Below, piece after piece: positions 43,121-52,328 of a stretch of DNA of 56,342 bases. Each line of letters opens with the position of its first letter. The first letter of the stretch is position 1. Under the pieces are notes generated by a model that worked only from the letters and a program-made list of their open reading frames with translations, searched no databases and was not told the DNA's origin. Made by a program: the position numbers and the translations under genes. The stretch lies in assembly GCA_016792585.1 (NCBI GenBank), contig JAEULB010000147.1, forward strand, positions 1 to 56,342, written 5' to 3'. The DNA is from Rhodospirillaceae bacterium (GTDB lineage Bacteria; Pseudomonadota; Alphaproteobacteria; SHVZ01).

Positions 43121-43672
43121 ATGGCCAAGACCATCCATCTGATCCGTCACGCGCAATCGACCTTCAATGCCGCGTGGGAGGAAGCGGGAACCGATCCCTT
43201 CCTTTACGACGCGAGGCTCTCGCCGCTCGGCCTGGCACAGGTCGAGAAAGTTCGTGCCGCGGCGCGGGCCCTTCCCTGTGACGCCGTCTTCACGACGCCT
43301 CTCACCCGTGCGCTGCAGACCGCGACCGGCCTGTTCGCCGGACATGCCCCGATCCACGTGGAGCCGTTGCATCGGGAGTGGCAGGAGCACAGCTGCGACG
43401 TCGGACGTTCGCCGCGCCTCCTCGCCCGCGAGTTCCCCGACCTCGTCTTCGATCATCTGAACGATCCGTGGTGGCACCACCCCGACGCGGACGACAAGGG
43501 CTCCGTCATCCAGGAGCCCCTGGACGCCTTCCACGGGCGCGTTGCCGCATTCCGCCAGTGGCTCAAGGCGCGACCGGAAGCGGCGATCGTAGTCGTCGGT
43601 CACGGGGCCTTCTTCAGCCACCTGATCGGTCGGATACCCGCCAATTGCGAGATCATCGCGTGGCAACCGTAG
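43121..43672 (+). CDS. Histidine phosphatase (phosphoglycerate-mutase-like) superfamily protein
   Basis: A 183-residue cytosolic protein. The RHG-type motif LIRHAQSTFN gives the phospho-accepting His10; TTPLTRALQTA carries the second Arg; the catalytic acid is probably in HREWQEHSCDVG; and VVVGHGAFF provides the second His. All features of the family are present. Substrates vary widely from sugar phosphates to phosphoproteins and cannot be told. It is divergent from hutH and convergent with the cpdB-like gene. Confidence 0.9.
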   Translation: MAKTIHLIRHAQSTFNAAWEEAGTDPFLYDARLSPLGLAQVEKVRAAARALPCDAVFTTPLTRALQTATGLFAGHAPIHVEPLHREWQEHSCDVGRSPRLLAREFPDLVFDHLNDPWWHHPDADDKGSVIQEPLDAFHGRVAAFRQWLKARPEAAIVVVGHGAFFSHLIGRIPANCEIIAWQP

Positions 43673-43676
43673 CCTG

Positions 43677-45617
43677 CTACTTGAGATCCAGGCGGAACCT
43701 CGCGAAGCCGTTCTGCGCCGTGTCGAGATACTGCAGCTTCGGATTCCCCTTGGCGTAGGCCTGAGCCGCCGGCGAGGTCTCGAAGATCACCTCGACCGGT
43801 GCCGCGATCCGGGCGAACGACCAGTTCGGTGTGACCGAGGCCTGGATCGTCTTCTTCTGGATCAGCCACTCCATCAGCATTTCCTGGCTGGTCTCGGGGC
43901 TCTCGAAGACGACGTTCTTGCCGTCGAGCCCGGGGAAGTTGCCGCCGCCGCTGGCGCGGTAGTTGTTGGTGGCGATGATGAACTCCTTCGCCTCGTCGAT
44001 CGGCTTGCCTTCGAAGTGTAGGTCGACGATCCGCCGCGAGTTCGCGTTCTGCAGCTTTCCCTGAGTGTCATATCGGGGCGGCTGACTGACGTCGATCTTG
44101 TAGGTGACGCCGTCGATAACGTCGAAATTGTAGGTCGGGAATGCCGTGTTGACGAGCGGCTGCGGCGCCGTCACCGCCGGATCGATCCGGTTGAACTGGC
44201 CTGCCGACATCTCGAGCCACTCGCGGACCGTGGCACCGGTCACCCTCACCGCGCGGACAGTGTTCGGGTAGAGATAGAGGTCGGCAACGTTCTTGATCGC
44301 GATGTCGCCGGCGGGCACGTCGGTGAAGTAGTTGGGGCCGCCGCGGCCGCCAGCCTTGAACGGCGCGCCGGCGGATAGGATCGGCAGCCTCGCGTGCGGC
44401 GTATCCTTGAGCTGGGAGCGGACGTAGTCGGTCTGCGCGCGTGTCACGACCTGGATCGACGGATCGTCCTGGACGAGCGCGAAGTAGCTGGTGATCGGAT
44501 CGGTCGTCTTGGCGACCGGCCGGCGGACATATCCCAGCGTCGCCTCATGCTCGGTCTTCACCAGCGCCAAGATTTCGGGATCGGGTGCCGCGAGAGAGAC
44601 CCACTGGTTGTTCTCGCGCCGGCGGATCGGCCAAGCGGAGCCGGTGCCGTCGGCACGTTCCCAGCCCTTGGCGCTCTTCTTCAAGGTCATGTCGACGACG
44701 CCGAGATGGCTTCCCCAGAAGCCTGCCATGACGGTCGGCACGCCGTTGATCGTGCCCTTGTCGACGTCGGCGCCGGAAAGGTTCGCGAAGGACCGGTCGG
44801 GGAAGACGCGATGCGCATGCCCGGCTAGGATCGCGTCGATGCCGGGAACCCTTGCCAGAAAGTTGGCGGCGTTCTCGTCCATGCCCTGGGCCGGCGCGGC
44901 CGACAGGCCGGAATGGACAGCAGCGATCACGATGTCGGCGCCGGCGGCCTTCATCTCGGGCACGTAGCGCTTCGCCGCCTCGACGATGTCGATGGTGAAG
45001 GCCTTGCCTTCGAGGTTCGCCTTGTCCCAGGTCATGATCTGCGGCGGCACGAAGCCGATCACGCCGACCTTGACCTTCTGTTTGGCGCCTGCGCTGTCGG
45101 TGAACTCGCGGTCGAGCACGACGAAAGGCTGGATCAGCGGCTTCGCCGTGGCCTTGTCTGTGCCGAGGAATACGTTCGAGGTGACGTAGGGGATCTTCGT
45201 TCCCTTGAGCACCGTCTCCAGGAACGCGAGGCCGTAGTTGAATTCGTGGTTGCCCAAGGTCGCGGCGTCGTAGCCCAGCGCCGCCATCGCCTTGTGGGCC
45301 GGGTGCGTGCTGCCGTCCTTGAAGCCGCTCTCGCGCGCGACCCAGTCGCCGAGCGGGTTGCCCTGGATAAGGTCCCCGGAATCGACGAGGAGCAAGTTTG
45401 CCGCCTCCGCTCGCGCCTTCTTGATGAGTGTGGCGGTTCGCGCCAGGCCGAATGAGTCGTCGGGGCCGTCGCGGTAGTAGTCGTAGTCGTAGAGGTGCGT
45501 GTGGATGTCCGTGGTCGACAGCACCCGGAGCTTGATCTCCTGGGCCGAGAGACCGAGCGGCGCCAGCACCGTGAACACCAGCGCCAGAACGATCGACCGA
45601 AGGATCCGCTGAGCCAT
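43677..45617 (-). CDS. cpdB: Periplasmic 2',3'-cyclic-nucleotide 2'-phosphodiesterase/3'-nucleotidase
   Basis: A 646-residue secreted enzyme (E. coli CpdB has 647). A signal peptide ends near LSA-Q at about residue 26. The N-terminal metallophosphatase has LSTTDIHTHLYDYDYY, DSGDLIQGNP, LGNHEFNYG, AAVHSGLS and GHAHRVFP, which together supply the two-metal site. The C-terminal 5'-nucleotidase-type domain has ATNNYRASGGGNFPG. It salvages phosphate and nucleosides from external cyclic nucleotides. I chose the ATG at 45617, where GGGAGG lies eight bases upstream and the signal peptide begins; an in-frame ATG at 45653 adds a charged leader. Confidence 0.94.
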   Translation of the reverse strand: MAQRILRSIVLALVFTVLAPLGLSAQEIKLRVLSTTDIHTHLYDYDYYRDGPDDSFGLARTATLIKKARAEAANLLLVDSGDLIQGNPLGDWVARESGFKDGSTHPAHKAMAALGYDAATLGNHEFNYGLAFLETVLKGTKIPYVTSNVFLGTDKATAKPLIQPFVVLDREFTDSAGAKQKVKVGVIGFVPPQIMTWDKANLEGKAFTIDIVEAAKRYVPEMKAAGADIVIAAVHSGLSAAPAQGMDENAANFLARVPGIDAILAGHAHRVFPDRSFANLSGADVDKGTINGVPTVMAGFWGSHLGVVDMTLKKSAKGWERADGTGSAWPIRRRENNQWVSLAAPDPEILALVKTEHEATLGYVRRPVAKTTDPITSYFALVQDDPSIQVVTRAQTDYVRSQLKDTPHARLPILSAGAPFKAGGRGGPNYFTDVPAGDIAIKNVADLYLYPNTVRAVRVTGATVREWLEMSAGQFNRIDPAVTAPQPLVNTAFPTYNFDVIDGVTYKIDVSQPPRYDTQGKLQNANSRRIVDLHFEGKPIDEAKEFIIATNNYRASGGGNFPGLDGKNVVFESPETSQEMLMEWLIQKKTIQASVTPNWSFARIAAPVEVIFETSPAAQAYAKGNPKLQYLDTAQNGFARFRLDLK

Positions 45618-45704
45618 TTGCCGCCTCCCGGGCCGTTTCTGTTCGCCGGCCACACGAAAAGCCTAGCACAGAGCGACGGCAGGTCCAGGTGACCGGGCCG
45701 CCGC

Positions 45705-45722
45705 CGTTTCCGTTCGGAAACG
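45705..45722. promoter_or_regulatory. Perfect 8+8 palindrome between cpdB and the lone binding-protein gene
   Basis: CGTTTCCG (45705-45712) and CGGAAACG (45715-45722) form a perfect dyad around TT, in the 171-base divergent region. The two-base centre makes it a better candidate for a dimeric repressor operator than for an RNA hairpin. No regulator gene is adjacent. Confidence 0.35.
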
Positions 45723-45788
45723 ACGCTAGGGAAGCGCGCGCGGCGGCGCTAGACTTGCCCCGAAACCGACGAGCACGGGAGATATCGC

Positions 45789-47372
45789 ATGCGTACGCGC
45801 CTCGCCTCCGTCATCGCTTTCGCCGCACTCGCCGCCGCCGCGCCAACTCACGCCCAAAGCGTGCTGAAGATGGTGCCGCAGGCCGATCTTCGCGTTCTCG
45901 ACTCCGTCTATACGACGGTGACGATCACCAACAACTACTCGCGCATGATCTACGACGTGCTGTTCGCGATGGACTCGAAGCTGGTGCCGAAGCCGCAGAT
46001 GGTCGAGTCCTACAAGACCAGCGACGACAAGCTGACCTGGACCTTCGTGCTGCGTCCGGGCCTCAAGTTCCACGACGGCTCGGCCGTGACCTCGAAGGAC
46101 GTCGTCGCTTCGTTCAAGCGCTGGCAGAACCGCGCCGTCGACGGCAAGGTGCTGATGGCCCGCACCGCCGCCTTCGAGACACCGGACGACCGCACCTTCG
46201 TCTTCAAGCTCAAGCAGCCCTACGGGATGATGCTCGAGACGCTGGGCGGCGCCGCCAACACGCTCTTCGTCATGCGCGAGAAGGACGCCGCGACCGACGC
46301 CTTCGCCGAGGTGAAGGAGAGCGTCGGCTCAGGCCCGTTCAAATTCATCCGCGAGGCCTGGGTTCCCGGCGCCATGGTCGCCTTCGCCAAGAACCCCGAC
46401 TATGTGCCGAGGAGCGATCCGCCGGACGGCCAGGCCGGCGGCAAGATCGTCAAGGTCGACCGGGTCGAGTGGCCCTACATCCCCGATACCAACACGGCGG
46501 TCTCGGCGCTTCAGCGCGGCGAAGTCGACATGGTAGAGGTGATCAGCCACGACATGATCCCGGCGCTGTCCAAGGATCCGAACATCCAGCTGCTGACGCC
46601 CGATCCGATCGGCTTCCAGGCGACGATCAGGCCCAACCACATGGTGCCGCCCTTCAACAACCCGAAGGCCCGCCAGGCGCTGTTCCTGATCGGCGAGCAG
46701 ACCGACTACCTGACGGCCATGGTGGGATCCGACAAACAGTATCAGAAGGTCTGCTTCGCGCCGTTCATCTGCGGATCGCCCGGCGAGTCCAATGTCGGCG
46801 TCGACGCGATCAGCAAGAAGAACGTCGCCAAGGCCAAGCAGCTATTCGCCGAGGCCGGCTACAAGGGCGACCCGATCGTCATCATGACGCCGACCGACCA
46901 GTTCCTGATCCACACCATGACCCTGGTGACCGCACAGCTTCTGCGCGAGGCCGGGATCAACGTCGACCTGCAGGCGATGGACTGGGGCGCCGTCACCCAG
47001 CGCCGTCTCAATAAGAACGATCCGAAGACCGACCGCGCCGGCTGGCATATCGCCCAGACCACCTGGCCCGGGCGCATCCAGTCGAACCCGTTCTTCAACC
47101 TGTTCGCCTCAACGCCCTGCGACGGCCGCAATTCCTGGGGTCTGCCCTGCGACGAGGAGATGGAGAAGATCCGACTCTCCTACCTCGAGGCGGCCAACGC
47201 CGACGAGCGGAAGAAGATCATCGACGCCCTGCAGGCGAAGTTCCTAGAGGTCGTGCCCTACGTCCCGGTCGGCCAGTTCACCCGGCCGGTCGCCTACCGC
47301 AAGGAGCTGAAGGGCATCGTCCCCAACTCCTGGGACATCACGCTCTGGAACATCGAGAAGACGAGGAACTGA
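45789..47372 (+). CDS. Family-5 (DppA/OppA-type) ABC transporter binding protein, orphan
   Basis: A 527-residue secreted protein with a signal peptide ending at PTHA-Q near residue 22. It has the family's LAESYKTSDD-like segment (MVESYKTSDDKLTWTFVLRP), LKFHDGSAVTSKDVVASFKRW, and GSGPFKF near 175. Members bind peptides, nickel, opines or glycosides. No permease or ATPase gene is adjacent, so it must serve a transporter encoded elsewhere, possibly the one at 52388-55834. CACGGGAGA lies before the ATG. A strong terminator hairpin follows at 47379. Confidence 0.92.
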   Translation: MRTRLASVIAFAALAAAAPTHAQSVLKMVPQADLRVLDSVYTTVTITNNYSRMIYDVLFAMDSKLVPKPQMVESYKTSDDKLTWTFVLRPGLKFHDGSAVTSKDVVASFKRWQNRAVDGKVLMARTAAFETPDDRTFVFKLKQPYGMMLETLGGAANTLFVMREKDAATDAFAEVKESVGSGPFKFIREAWVPGAMVAFAKNPDYVPRSDPPDGQAGGKIVKVDRVEWPYIPDTNTAVSALQRGEVDMVEVISHDMIPALSKDPNIQLLTPDPIGFQATIRPNHMVPPFNNPKARQALFLIGEQTDYLTAMVGSDKQYQKVCFAPFICGSPGESNVGVDAISKKNVAKAKQLFAEAGYKGDPIVIMTPTDQFLIHTMTLVTAQLLREAGINVDLQAMDWGAVTQRRLNKNDPKTDRAGWHIAQTTWPGRIQSNPFFNLFASTPCDGRNSWGLPCDEEMEKIRLSYLEAANADERKKIIDALQAKFLEVVPYVPVGQFTRPVAYRKELKGIVPNSWDITLWNIEKTRN

Positions 47373-47378
47373 AGCTAC

Positions 47379-47415
47379 GCCTCCCCGCGCGGCCGGTCAG
47401 CCCGCGCGGGGAGGC
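47379..47415. terminator. Convergent (bidirectional) hairpin terminator
   Basis: GCCTCCCCGCGCGG (47379-47392) pairs perfectly over 14 bases with CCGCGCGGGGAGGC (47402-47415) across a nine-base loop. It starts six bases after the binding-protein stop. Its distal arm lies inside the last codons of the minus-strand CgeB-like gene (stop at 47397). This is the strongest hairpin seen in the window, though neither side has a long T run. Confidence 0.75.
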
Positions 47416-48326
47416 TCCCAGAACCCCGACCGGTCGATGTGCTGGCGGATAAGCGCCAGGAAGTAGGACGCCCGCGCCTTGGTCGTGTGATGGGCCAGCA
47501 GGCGCTCGTGGCCGCGCTGGGCGATCGTCGTCGCCAGGTCCACGTGGTTCCCGTAGTACACGACCTTCTCCTCGAACTCCTCCAAGGTGCGGAAGCTCAC
47601 GCAGTCGACCCCGTCCGAGAAGCTTTCGGGGATGACGATGTCGGGCTCGAAGGTGAGCAGCATCGCCCGCGCCGCGAGGATCTCCCAGTACCGGGCGCAG
47701 TCGTAGCCCAGACCCGGCACGTTGATCGAGATCACGCTGCGATTGAGCGCTTCCCGGTACATCGGAGTCTCGATCGGCATCGGTCCCGGCGGATTGCTAT
47801 AGGCGCGCTCTCCCGTCACGCCGGCCATCACCCGCGAATGACGCAGGTTGATCACCCGCTGATAGACGGAATAGCGGAGCGGATTCCCCCCGAGATCGGC
47901 GAGGAAGGTGATCAGGATGTCCTTCTGCGCCGGAGGCGCGGTGAAATAGCGGCGCTCGGCCGCGAACGGCAGCGGGAAGACATACGACGCGGCCGCGTCG
48001 CCGAAGGCCCGGCCAAGCTCGCGCTTGAAGATCATCTTGAAGCGCAGGGCTTCGGGCACCAGAAGCCCCTGGAAGTCGTTGCCGTCGACGAAGACAAGCC
48101 GGGGGTTGCGCACGCCGCGAAGAACTTCGGTGCGGACTCCCATGTTCGAGCCGACGACGATCAGATCCGCCTGTTCGGCGTAGGCGGGAATAAGCGCATC
48201 GTCGATCTTGGGGGCATAGTTGCTGGCCTCGCTGGCCCAGACCTCGCAGCCGAGCTGCTGCAGTCCCTCGACGAGAGTCGCCGTCAGGTAGTCGTAGGCC
48301 TTCGTGTTGACGTAAAGGATCTTCAC
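47397..48326 (-). CDS. CgeB-like glycosyltransferase family protein
   Basis: A 309-residue cytosolic protein. The beginning MKILYVNTKAYDYLTATLVEGL looks like the N-terminal Rossmann domain of GT-B glycosyltransferases. The C-terminal part SVISINVPGLGYDCARYWEILAA (residues about 210-232), followed by a region ending FEEKVVYYGNH, matches the donor-site region of CgeB-type proteins (glycosyl transferase group 1-like). Donor and acceptor are unknown. Its last codons form the arm of the terminator. It is 28 bases downstream of the ArgH-family gene on the same strand, so the two may be co-transcribed. Confidence 0.75.
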   Translation of the reverse strand: MKILYVNTKAYDYLTATLVEGLQQLGCEVWASEASNYAPKIDDALIPAYAEQADLIVVGSNMGVRTEVLRGVRNPRLVFVDGNDFQGLLVPEALRFKMIFKRELGRAFGDAAASYVFPLPFAAERRYFTAPPAQKDILITFLADLGGNPLRYSVYQRVINLRHSRVMAGVTGERAYSNPPGPMPIETPMYREALNRSVISINVPGLGYDCARYWEILAARAMLLTFEPDIVIPESFSDGVDCVSFRTLEEFEEKVVYYGNHVDLATTIAQRGHERLLAHHTTKARASYFLALIRQHIDRSGFWEPPRAG

Positions 48327-48354
48327 GGAGTCCGGGACGACTCGCGGGCTGGCA

Positions 48355-49854
48355 TCAGCGACCTCTCAGTCCTGCTGCTGCGGCGTCGAGCCGCCGTGCC
48401 GCCTCGTCCATCCGCCCCCGATAGCCGTCAAGCCAGTCGCGCGCCTCGCCGAGTTCGTGGCGATAGCGGACAAAAGCCATCTCGAGCGCCGACGGCGCCG
48501 GTCCGCCCGGCATGGTGCGGACGGCGACGAAGTGCTCGGGCGTGGTGACGCGGCGGAACTCGGCCTCGGCCAGGCCCGGCGCACGCCCCGCGACCTCGCC
48601 GAACGCCTCGGCGAAGGCGGCGTAAGGCACGGTCTGGAACCGCTCGCCGGTATCGATCATGCGTCTCGCCAGCTTGGCCGCGATCTCGTGGGCCTGGCGG
48701 AAAGATAGGCCCTCGGCGCGAACCAGAGAGTCCGCGAGTTCGGTCACCGTGATGCAGGCCTCGTCAATGTGCCGGCGGACCCTCGCTTCGTCGATCCTGA
48801 CCGCACCCAAGAATCCGGCGAGCAGCGCGATCGCCCGGTGCCCGGTATCGAAGGCCTCGTACCCGGCAGCCTGCACCTCTCCCTCGGAGTCGTTCATGTC
48901 GGTGAAGGGCGTGTTGTGAACTGCCGCAATCACCGCTTCCGCCCGCGAGGCCGCCAGCGACAGCATCAGGCGCAGATGCTCGACCGGCACCGGATTGCGC
49001 TTCTGCGGCATGATCGAGCTGATCTGCACATAGGCGTTCGGCACGTACATGTGGCCGATCTCGAAGCCGGTCCACGCGTTCAGATCCTGAACGAAGCGGC
49101 CGAGATGGACGAAGACCAGCTTGAGCGCCGCATAGACGCTGGTCGCATAGTCGACCGCGGCGATGCAGCCGTAGGAATTTTCCTGAACCTCGGCGAAGCC
49201 CAGCAGCTCCGCCATCCGCGCCCGGTCAAGATCGAAGCCTGACGTGGTAATCGCCGCAGCCCCCATGCTCGATTTGTCGGGATATCGGCCGGCATGCATC
49301 ACGCGCTCGAGGTCGCGCAGCAGCATCTCGACGAGCGCGCCGAGATAGTGGCCGAAGGTCGACGGTTGCGCGGGCTGGCCGTGCGTATACGCCACGATCA
49401 GCGTGTCGCGGTTCTTTCCGGCGACCTTGATCGCGGTATCAACGAGCCCGATCAGGGCCTCGACGAACCCGATCAGCCGCTCCTTCAGCGCCAGCTTGAA
49501 GACCGTATGGTCGATATCATTGCGCGAGCGCCCGGTGTGCAGCTTGCCGGCGACCTCGACGCCGAGCCGGCGCTTCAGCTCGGACTCGACATAGAAAAAG
49601 AAGTCCTCGTGCTCGCCGGTGTAGTCCAACCTGGCGACGTCGACCTTGGCGACGATGTCGTCGAGCGCCGCCAGAATCGCCACAGCCTCCGCGCGGCCGA
49701 GCAGGCCCTTCTCGGCCAGCATCACCGCGCTCGCGCGGTTGATCCGCATCTGGTGCTGCCAATGGTGGCGCTTCACGCCCTCGAACAGAGGGGCCAGCAC
49801 TGTTTCCTTGTAGACCGGCGCCGGAAAGACGCTGTCGTCCTTGTGCGATGTCAT
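48355..49854 (-). CDS. Argininosuccinate lyase-family protein, atypical
   Basis: A 499-residue member of the fumarase/aspartase superfamily. Family motifs are present but altered. HTGRSRNDID stands where ArgH has HTGRSRNDQV; THGQPAQPSTFGHYLGA replaces THLQ-x-AQP; the signature is SSIMPQKRNP, retaining the catalytic loop Ser. The usual N-terminal WGGRF-type start is absent, and the protein is longer than standard ArgH (about 460). It is probably a paralogue that cleaves another N-substituted compound to a fumarate-like product (inference). The frame is open 75 bases further upstream, but I chose the ATG at 49854, where the family-like region begins (MTSHKDDSVF). It is divergent from the PIG-L gene. 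Confidence 0.85.
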   Translation of the reverse strand: MTSHKDDSVFPAPVYKETVLAPLFEGVKRHHWQHQMRINRASAVMLAEKGLLGRAEAVAILAALDDIVAKVDVARLDYTGEHEDFFFYVESELKRRLGVEVAGKLHTGRSRNDIDHTVFKLALKERLIGFVEALIGLVDTAIKVAGKNRDTLIVAYTHGQPAQPSTFGHYLGALVEMLLRDLERVMHAGRYPDKSSMGAAAITTSGFDLDRARMAELLGFAEVQENSYGCIAAVDYATSVYAALKLVFVHLGRFVQDLNAWTGFEIGHMYVPNAYVQISSIMPQKRNPVPVEHLRLMLSLAASRAEAVIAAVHNTPFTDMNDSEGEVQAAGYEAFDTGHRAIALLAGFLGAVRIDEARVRRHIDEACITVTELADSLVRAEGLSFRQAHEIAAKLARRMIDTGERFQTVPYAAFAEAFGEVAGRAPGLAEAEFRRVTTPEHFVAVRTMPGGPAPSALEMAFVRYRHELGEARDWLDGYRGRMDEAARRLDAAAAGLRGR

Positions 49855-49943
49855 CGCGGCGATGCTCGTGGAGAGGTCCGCGCAAGTCAACCGACATGAC
49901 CGCTTGATTTCTCGCCGCCGCCTCCACACCCTCCGCGGCTGAC

Positions 49944-52271
49944 ATGGCCACCGATACCGAGCTCTGGAACGCCCTGGCGCCGCTCCGATCGGTCGCGAGC
50001 TTCATGATGACCGGCGCGCATCCCGACGACGAGGCAAGCGCCCTGCTCGCCCGTCTCGCGAGGAAGGATGGTCTGCGCACGATCTATGTCTGCGCCACGC
50101 GCGGCCAGGGCGGGCAGAATGCCCTGGGTCCCGAGTCGGGCGACGCCCTCGCCGCGATCCGCACGCGCGAGATGGAGGAGGCCGCCCGCGTCCTCGACAT
50201 GGAGGTGCACTGGCTCGACCTCCCCGACTTCGGATTCGCCAAGACCGCCGAGGCGACTCTCGCCGTCTGGGGCGAAGAACGCCTGCTCGAGGGTCTGGTT
50301 CGTGCAATCCGGACGGCGCGGCCCGATGTGATCTGCCCGACCTTCCTCGACGTGCCCGGCCAGCACGGCCACCACCGCGCGATCACGCGGGCGACGATCA
50401 CCGCCTTCGATCTCGCCGCCGATCCGGACGCCTTTCCCGATCAGATCATCGCGGGTCTCCCGGCATGGCGCTCGGCGAAGCTCTATCTGCCGGCGGTCTC
50501 GGGCGGTGGCGGGACCTACGATGATGCCGAACCGCCGCCGCCGGAGACGGTGTCGGTTGCGCTGGACGACGCCGACGCCGAGCTCGGGCGACGCTCGCGC
50601 GCCTGCCATCGCAGTCAGGGCATGGACCTCACGCCTGCCGAGAAGCCGTCAGCCATGCCGATGCACCTGTTGCGGAGCCGCGCGGCGATGGCGAATGCCG
50701 AGACCTCGATCCTCGACGGCCTCAAACGCCGGCTCGCCGATTGCGCCGATGCCAGCGATCCGAGCCTCGACGATGCGCTCAGGCGAGCCGAGACCGGCAT
50801 CGATTTCGCCGTCGCGCGTTTCCCGGATCGTGCCGGCGTCGCGACCGGGCTCACCTGGGCTCTCGAGGCGATCGAGGAGGCCGAGACACGACTGGGGCCT
50901 CCGCCCGATCCCCTGGCCGACGATCTTTCCCATCGCCTGACGATCAAGCGCCGCCAGATCTGGCGGGCAAGCCGGCTCGCCCTTTCCGTCGACGCCCGCG
51001 TCGAGCTGCCGGAAGTCGTCGTCGCCGGGCACCCGGTCGGCGCAAGGCTGTCGACCCGCTTCGGCGGCGAGCCGATCCCGGCATCTCTCGTCGCTGTCAC
51101 CGCCGACGGAACCGCCGCCGCCGGCGACGATCTCGGCATGGCTCGCGTGGTTGTGTCGCCGCCAGATCCTTTCAGACCGACATTCGATCCGCTCTCTCCC
51201 GCAGGCGCGGTGACCGGCCGGCTCAGATATGTCACCGAGAACCTGGAGGTCGAGCAGACGATCGAGCCGGTCGAGGCACCGCGGATCGTTCCGCCCTTGT
51301 CGCTGACACCGCATCCCGAACGAATCGTCATGCGAAACGGGACGAGCCTGCCGTCCCTTCGGATCGACGCCCGCAACAACACCGGCGAGACGATCGAGAC
51401 CCGGATCCGCATCGGCGACGCGGTCGCGCCGCTGCGATTGGCGCCGGGCCACGGCACCCATATCGAAGTGAGGGTGCCGACGCCGGCGGCCGGCCGTTAT
51501 CGGCTGGAGATCGGCGCCGACGGAGTCGCGCATGGGCGGGTTCGCAGCTTCGCCTACGATCATATCGGCCGCACGGGCTGGATCGAGCCCGCAGCGATCG
51601 AAGTGCTGGTCGCCGACCTGGCGATCCCTGAAGGAATCCGCATCGGCTATGTCGACGGTGGCGGCGACCGGGCCGGCATCCGGCTCACCCAGCTCGGCAT
51701 GACCGTCGCCCCCATCGAGGCCGCCGACCTGGCCGGCGATCTCTCGCGCTTCGACACGATCGTCGTGGGCGTCCGTGCCTTCGGCACACGGCGCGATCTC
51801 GCCGCCTCGCGCGAGCGGCTTCACGCTTTCGTCCGCGACGGCGGCCATCTGGTGACCCAGTATCACCGCCCGCAGGACGGTTGGGACGCGATGCGGACGC
51901 CACCGGCGCGCCTGGCCATCGGGTCGCCCTCGGTACGCTGGCGTGTGTGCGATCCGGCGGCACCGGTCACGGTGCTGGCACCCGGCCACCCGCTGCTCAC
52001 CTGGCCCAACCGTATCGGCGCCGACGACTGGTCGGGCTGGGTTAAAGAGCGTGGCCTCTACTTCGCATCCTCCTGGCATCCGGCCTACGAGCCGTTGGTT
52101 GCCATGTCCGATCCCGGCGAGGCGCCACTGGAGGGCGGGTTGATCTCGGCACGCATCGGCGCCGGGCGCCACACCCATGTGAGCCTCGGACTGGCGCAGC
52201 AGATGGATGCGCTGGTTCCAGGCGCCTTCCGCCTCTTCGCCAACCTCGTCCAGGGCGCGAGAAAGCCGTAG
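49944..52271 (+). CDS. Composite PIG-L/LmbE-family deacetylase with C-terminal amidotransferase-like domain
   Basis: A 775-residue cytosolic protein. Residues about 15-245 form the zinc deacetylase: AHPDDE (His26, Asp28, Asp29) and GQHGHHRAI are the metal motifs, and DVICPTF is a core strand. A helical linker (about 245-340) and beta-sandwich-like region (about 350-530) follow. The C-terminal part (about 560-775) resembles a type-1 glutamine amidotransferase-like fold (GIRIGYVDGGGDRAG, FDTIVVGVRAFGTR, FVRDGGHLVTQYHRPQDG) but has no nucleophilic Cys in the elbow. The family removes N-acetyl groups from sugars. It precedes DppABC-type genes on the same strand, so it may process their ligand (inference). 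Confidence 0.87.
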   Translation: MATDTELWNALAPLRSVASFMMTGAHPDDEASALLARLARKDGLRTIYVCATRGQGGQNALGPESGDALAAIRTREMEEAARVLDMEVHWLDLPDFGFAKTAEATLAVWGEERLLEGLVRAIRTARPDVICPTFLDVPGQHGHHRAITRATITAFDLAADPDAFPDQIIAGLPAWRSAKLYLPAVSGGGGTYDDAEPPPPETVSVALDDADAELGRRSRACHRSQGMDLTPAEKPSAMPMHLLRSRAAMANAETSILDGLKRRLADCADASDPSLDDALRRAETGIDFAVARFPDRAGVATGLTWALEAIEEAETRLGPPPDPLADDLSHRLTIKRRQIWRASRLALSVDARVELPEVVVAGHPVGARLSTRFGGEPIPASLVAVTADGTAAAGDDLGMARVVVSPPDPFRPTFDPLSPAGAVTGRLRYVTENLEVEQTIEPVEAPRIVPPLSLTPHPERIVMRNGTSLPSLRIDARNNTGETIETRIRIGDAVAPLRLAPGHGTHIEVRVPTPAAGRYRLEIGADGVAHGRVRSFAYDHIGRTGWIEPAAIEVLVADLAIPEGIRIGYVDGGGDRAGIRLTQLGMTVAPIEAADLAGDLSRFDTIVVGVRAFGTRRDLAASRERLHAFVRDGGHLVTQYHRPQDGWDAMRTPPARLAIGSPSVRWRVCDPAAPVTVLAPGHPLLTWPNRIGADDWSGWVKERGLYFASSWHPAYEPLVAMSDPGEAPLEGGLISARIGAGRHTHVSLGLAQQMDALVPGAFRLFANLVQGARKP

Positions 52272-52328
52272 CCGACCGCCGCTCGGAGAGGATTCTTTTC
52301 TCTCCTTGCACGCCGGGTCCGGTCTGCG

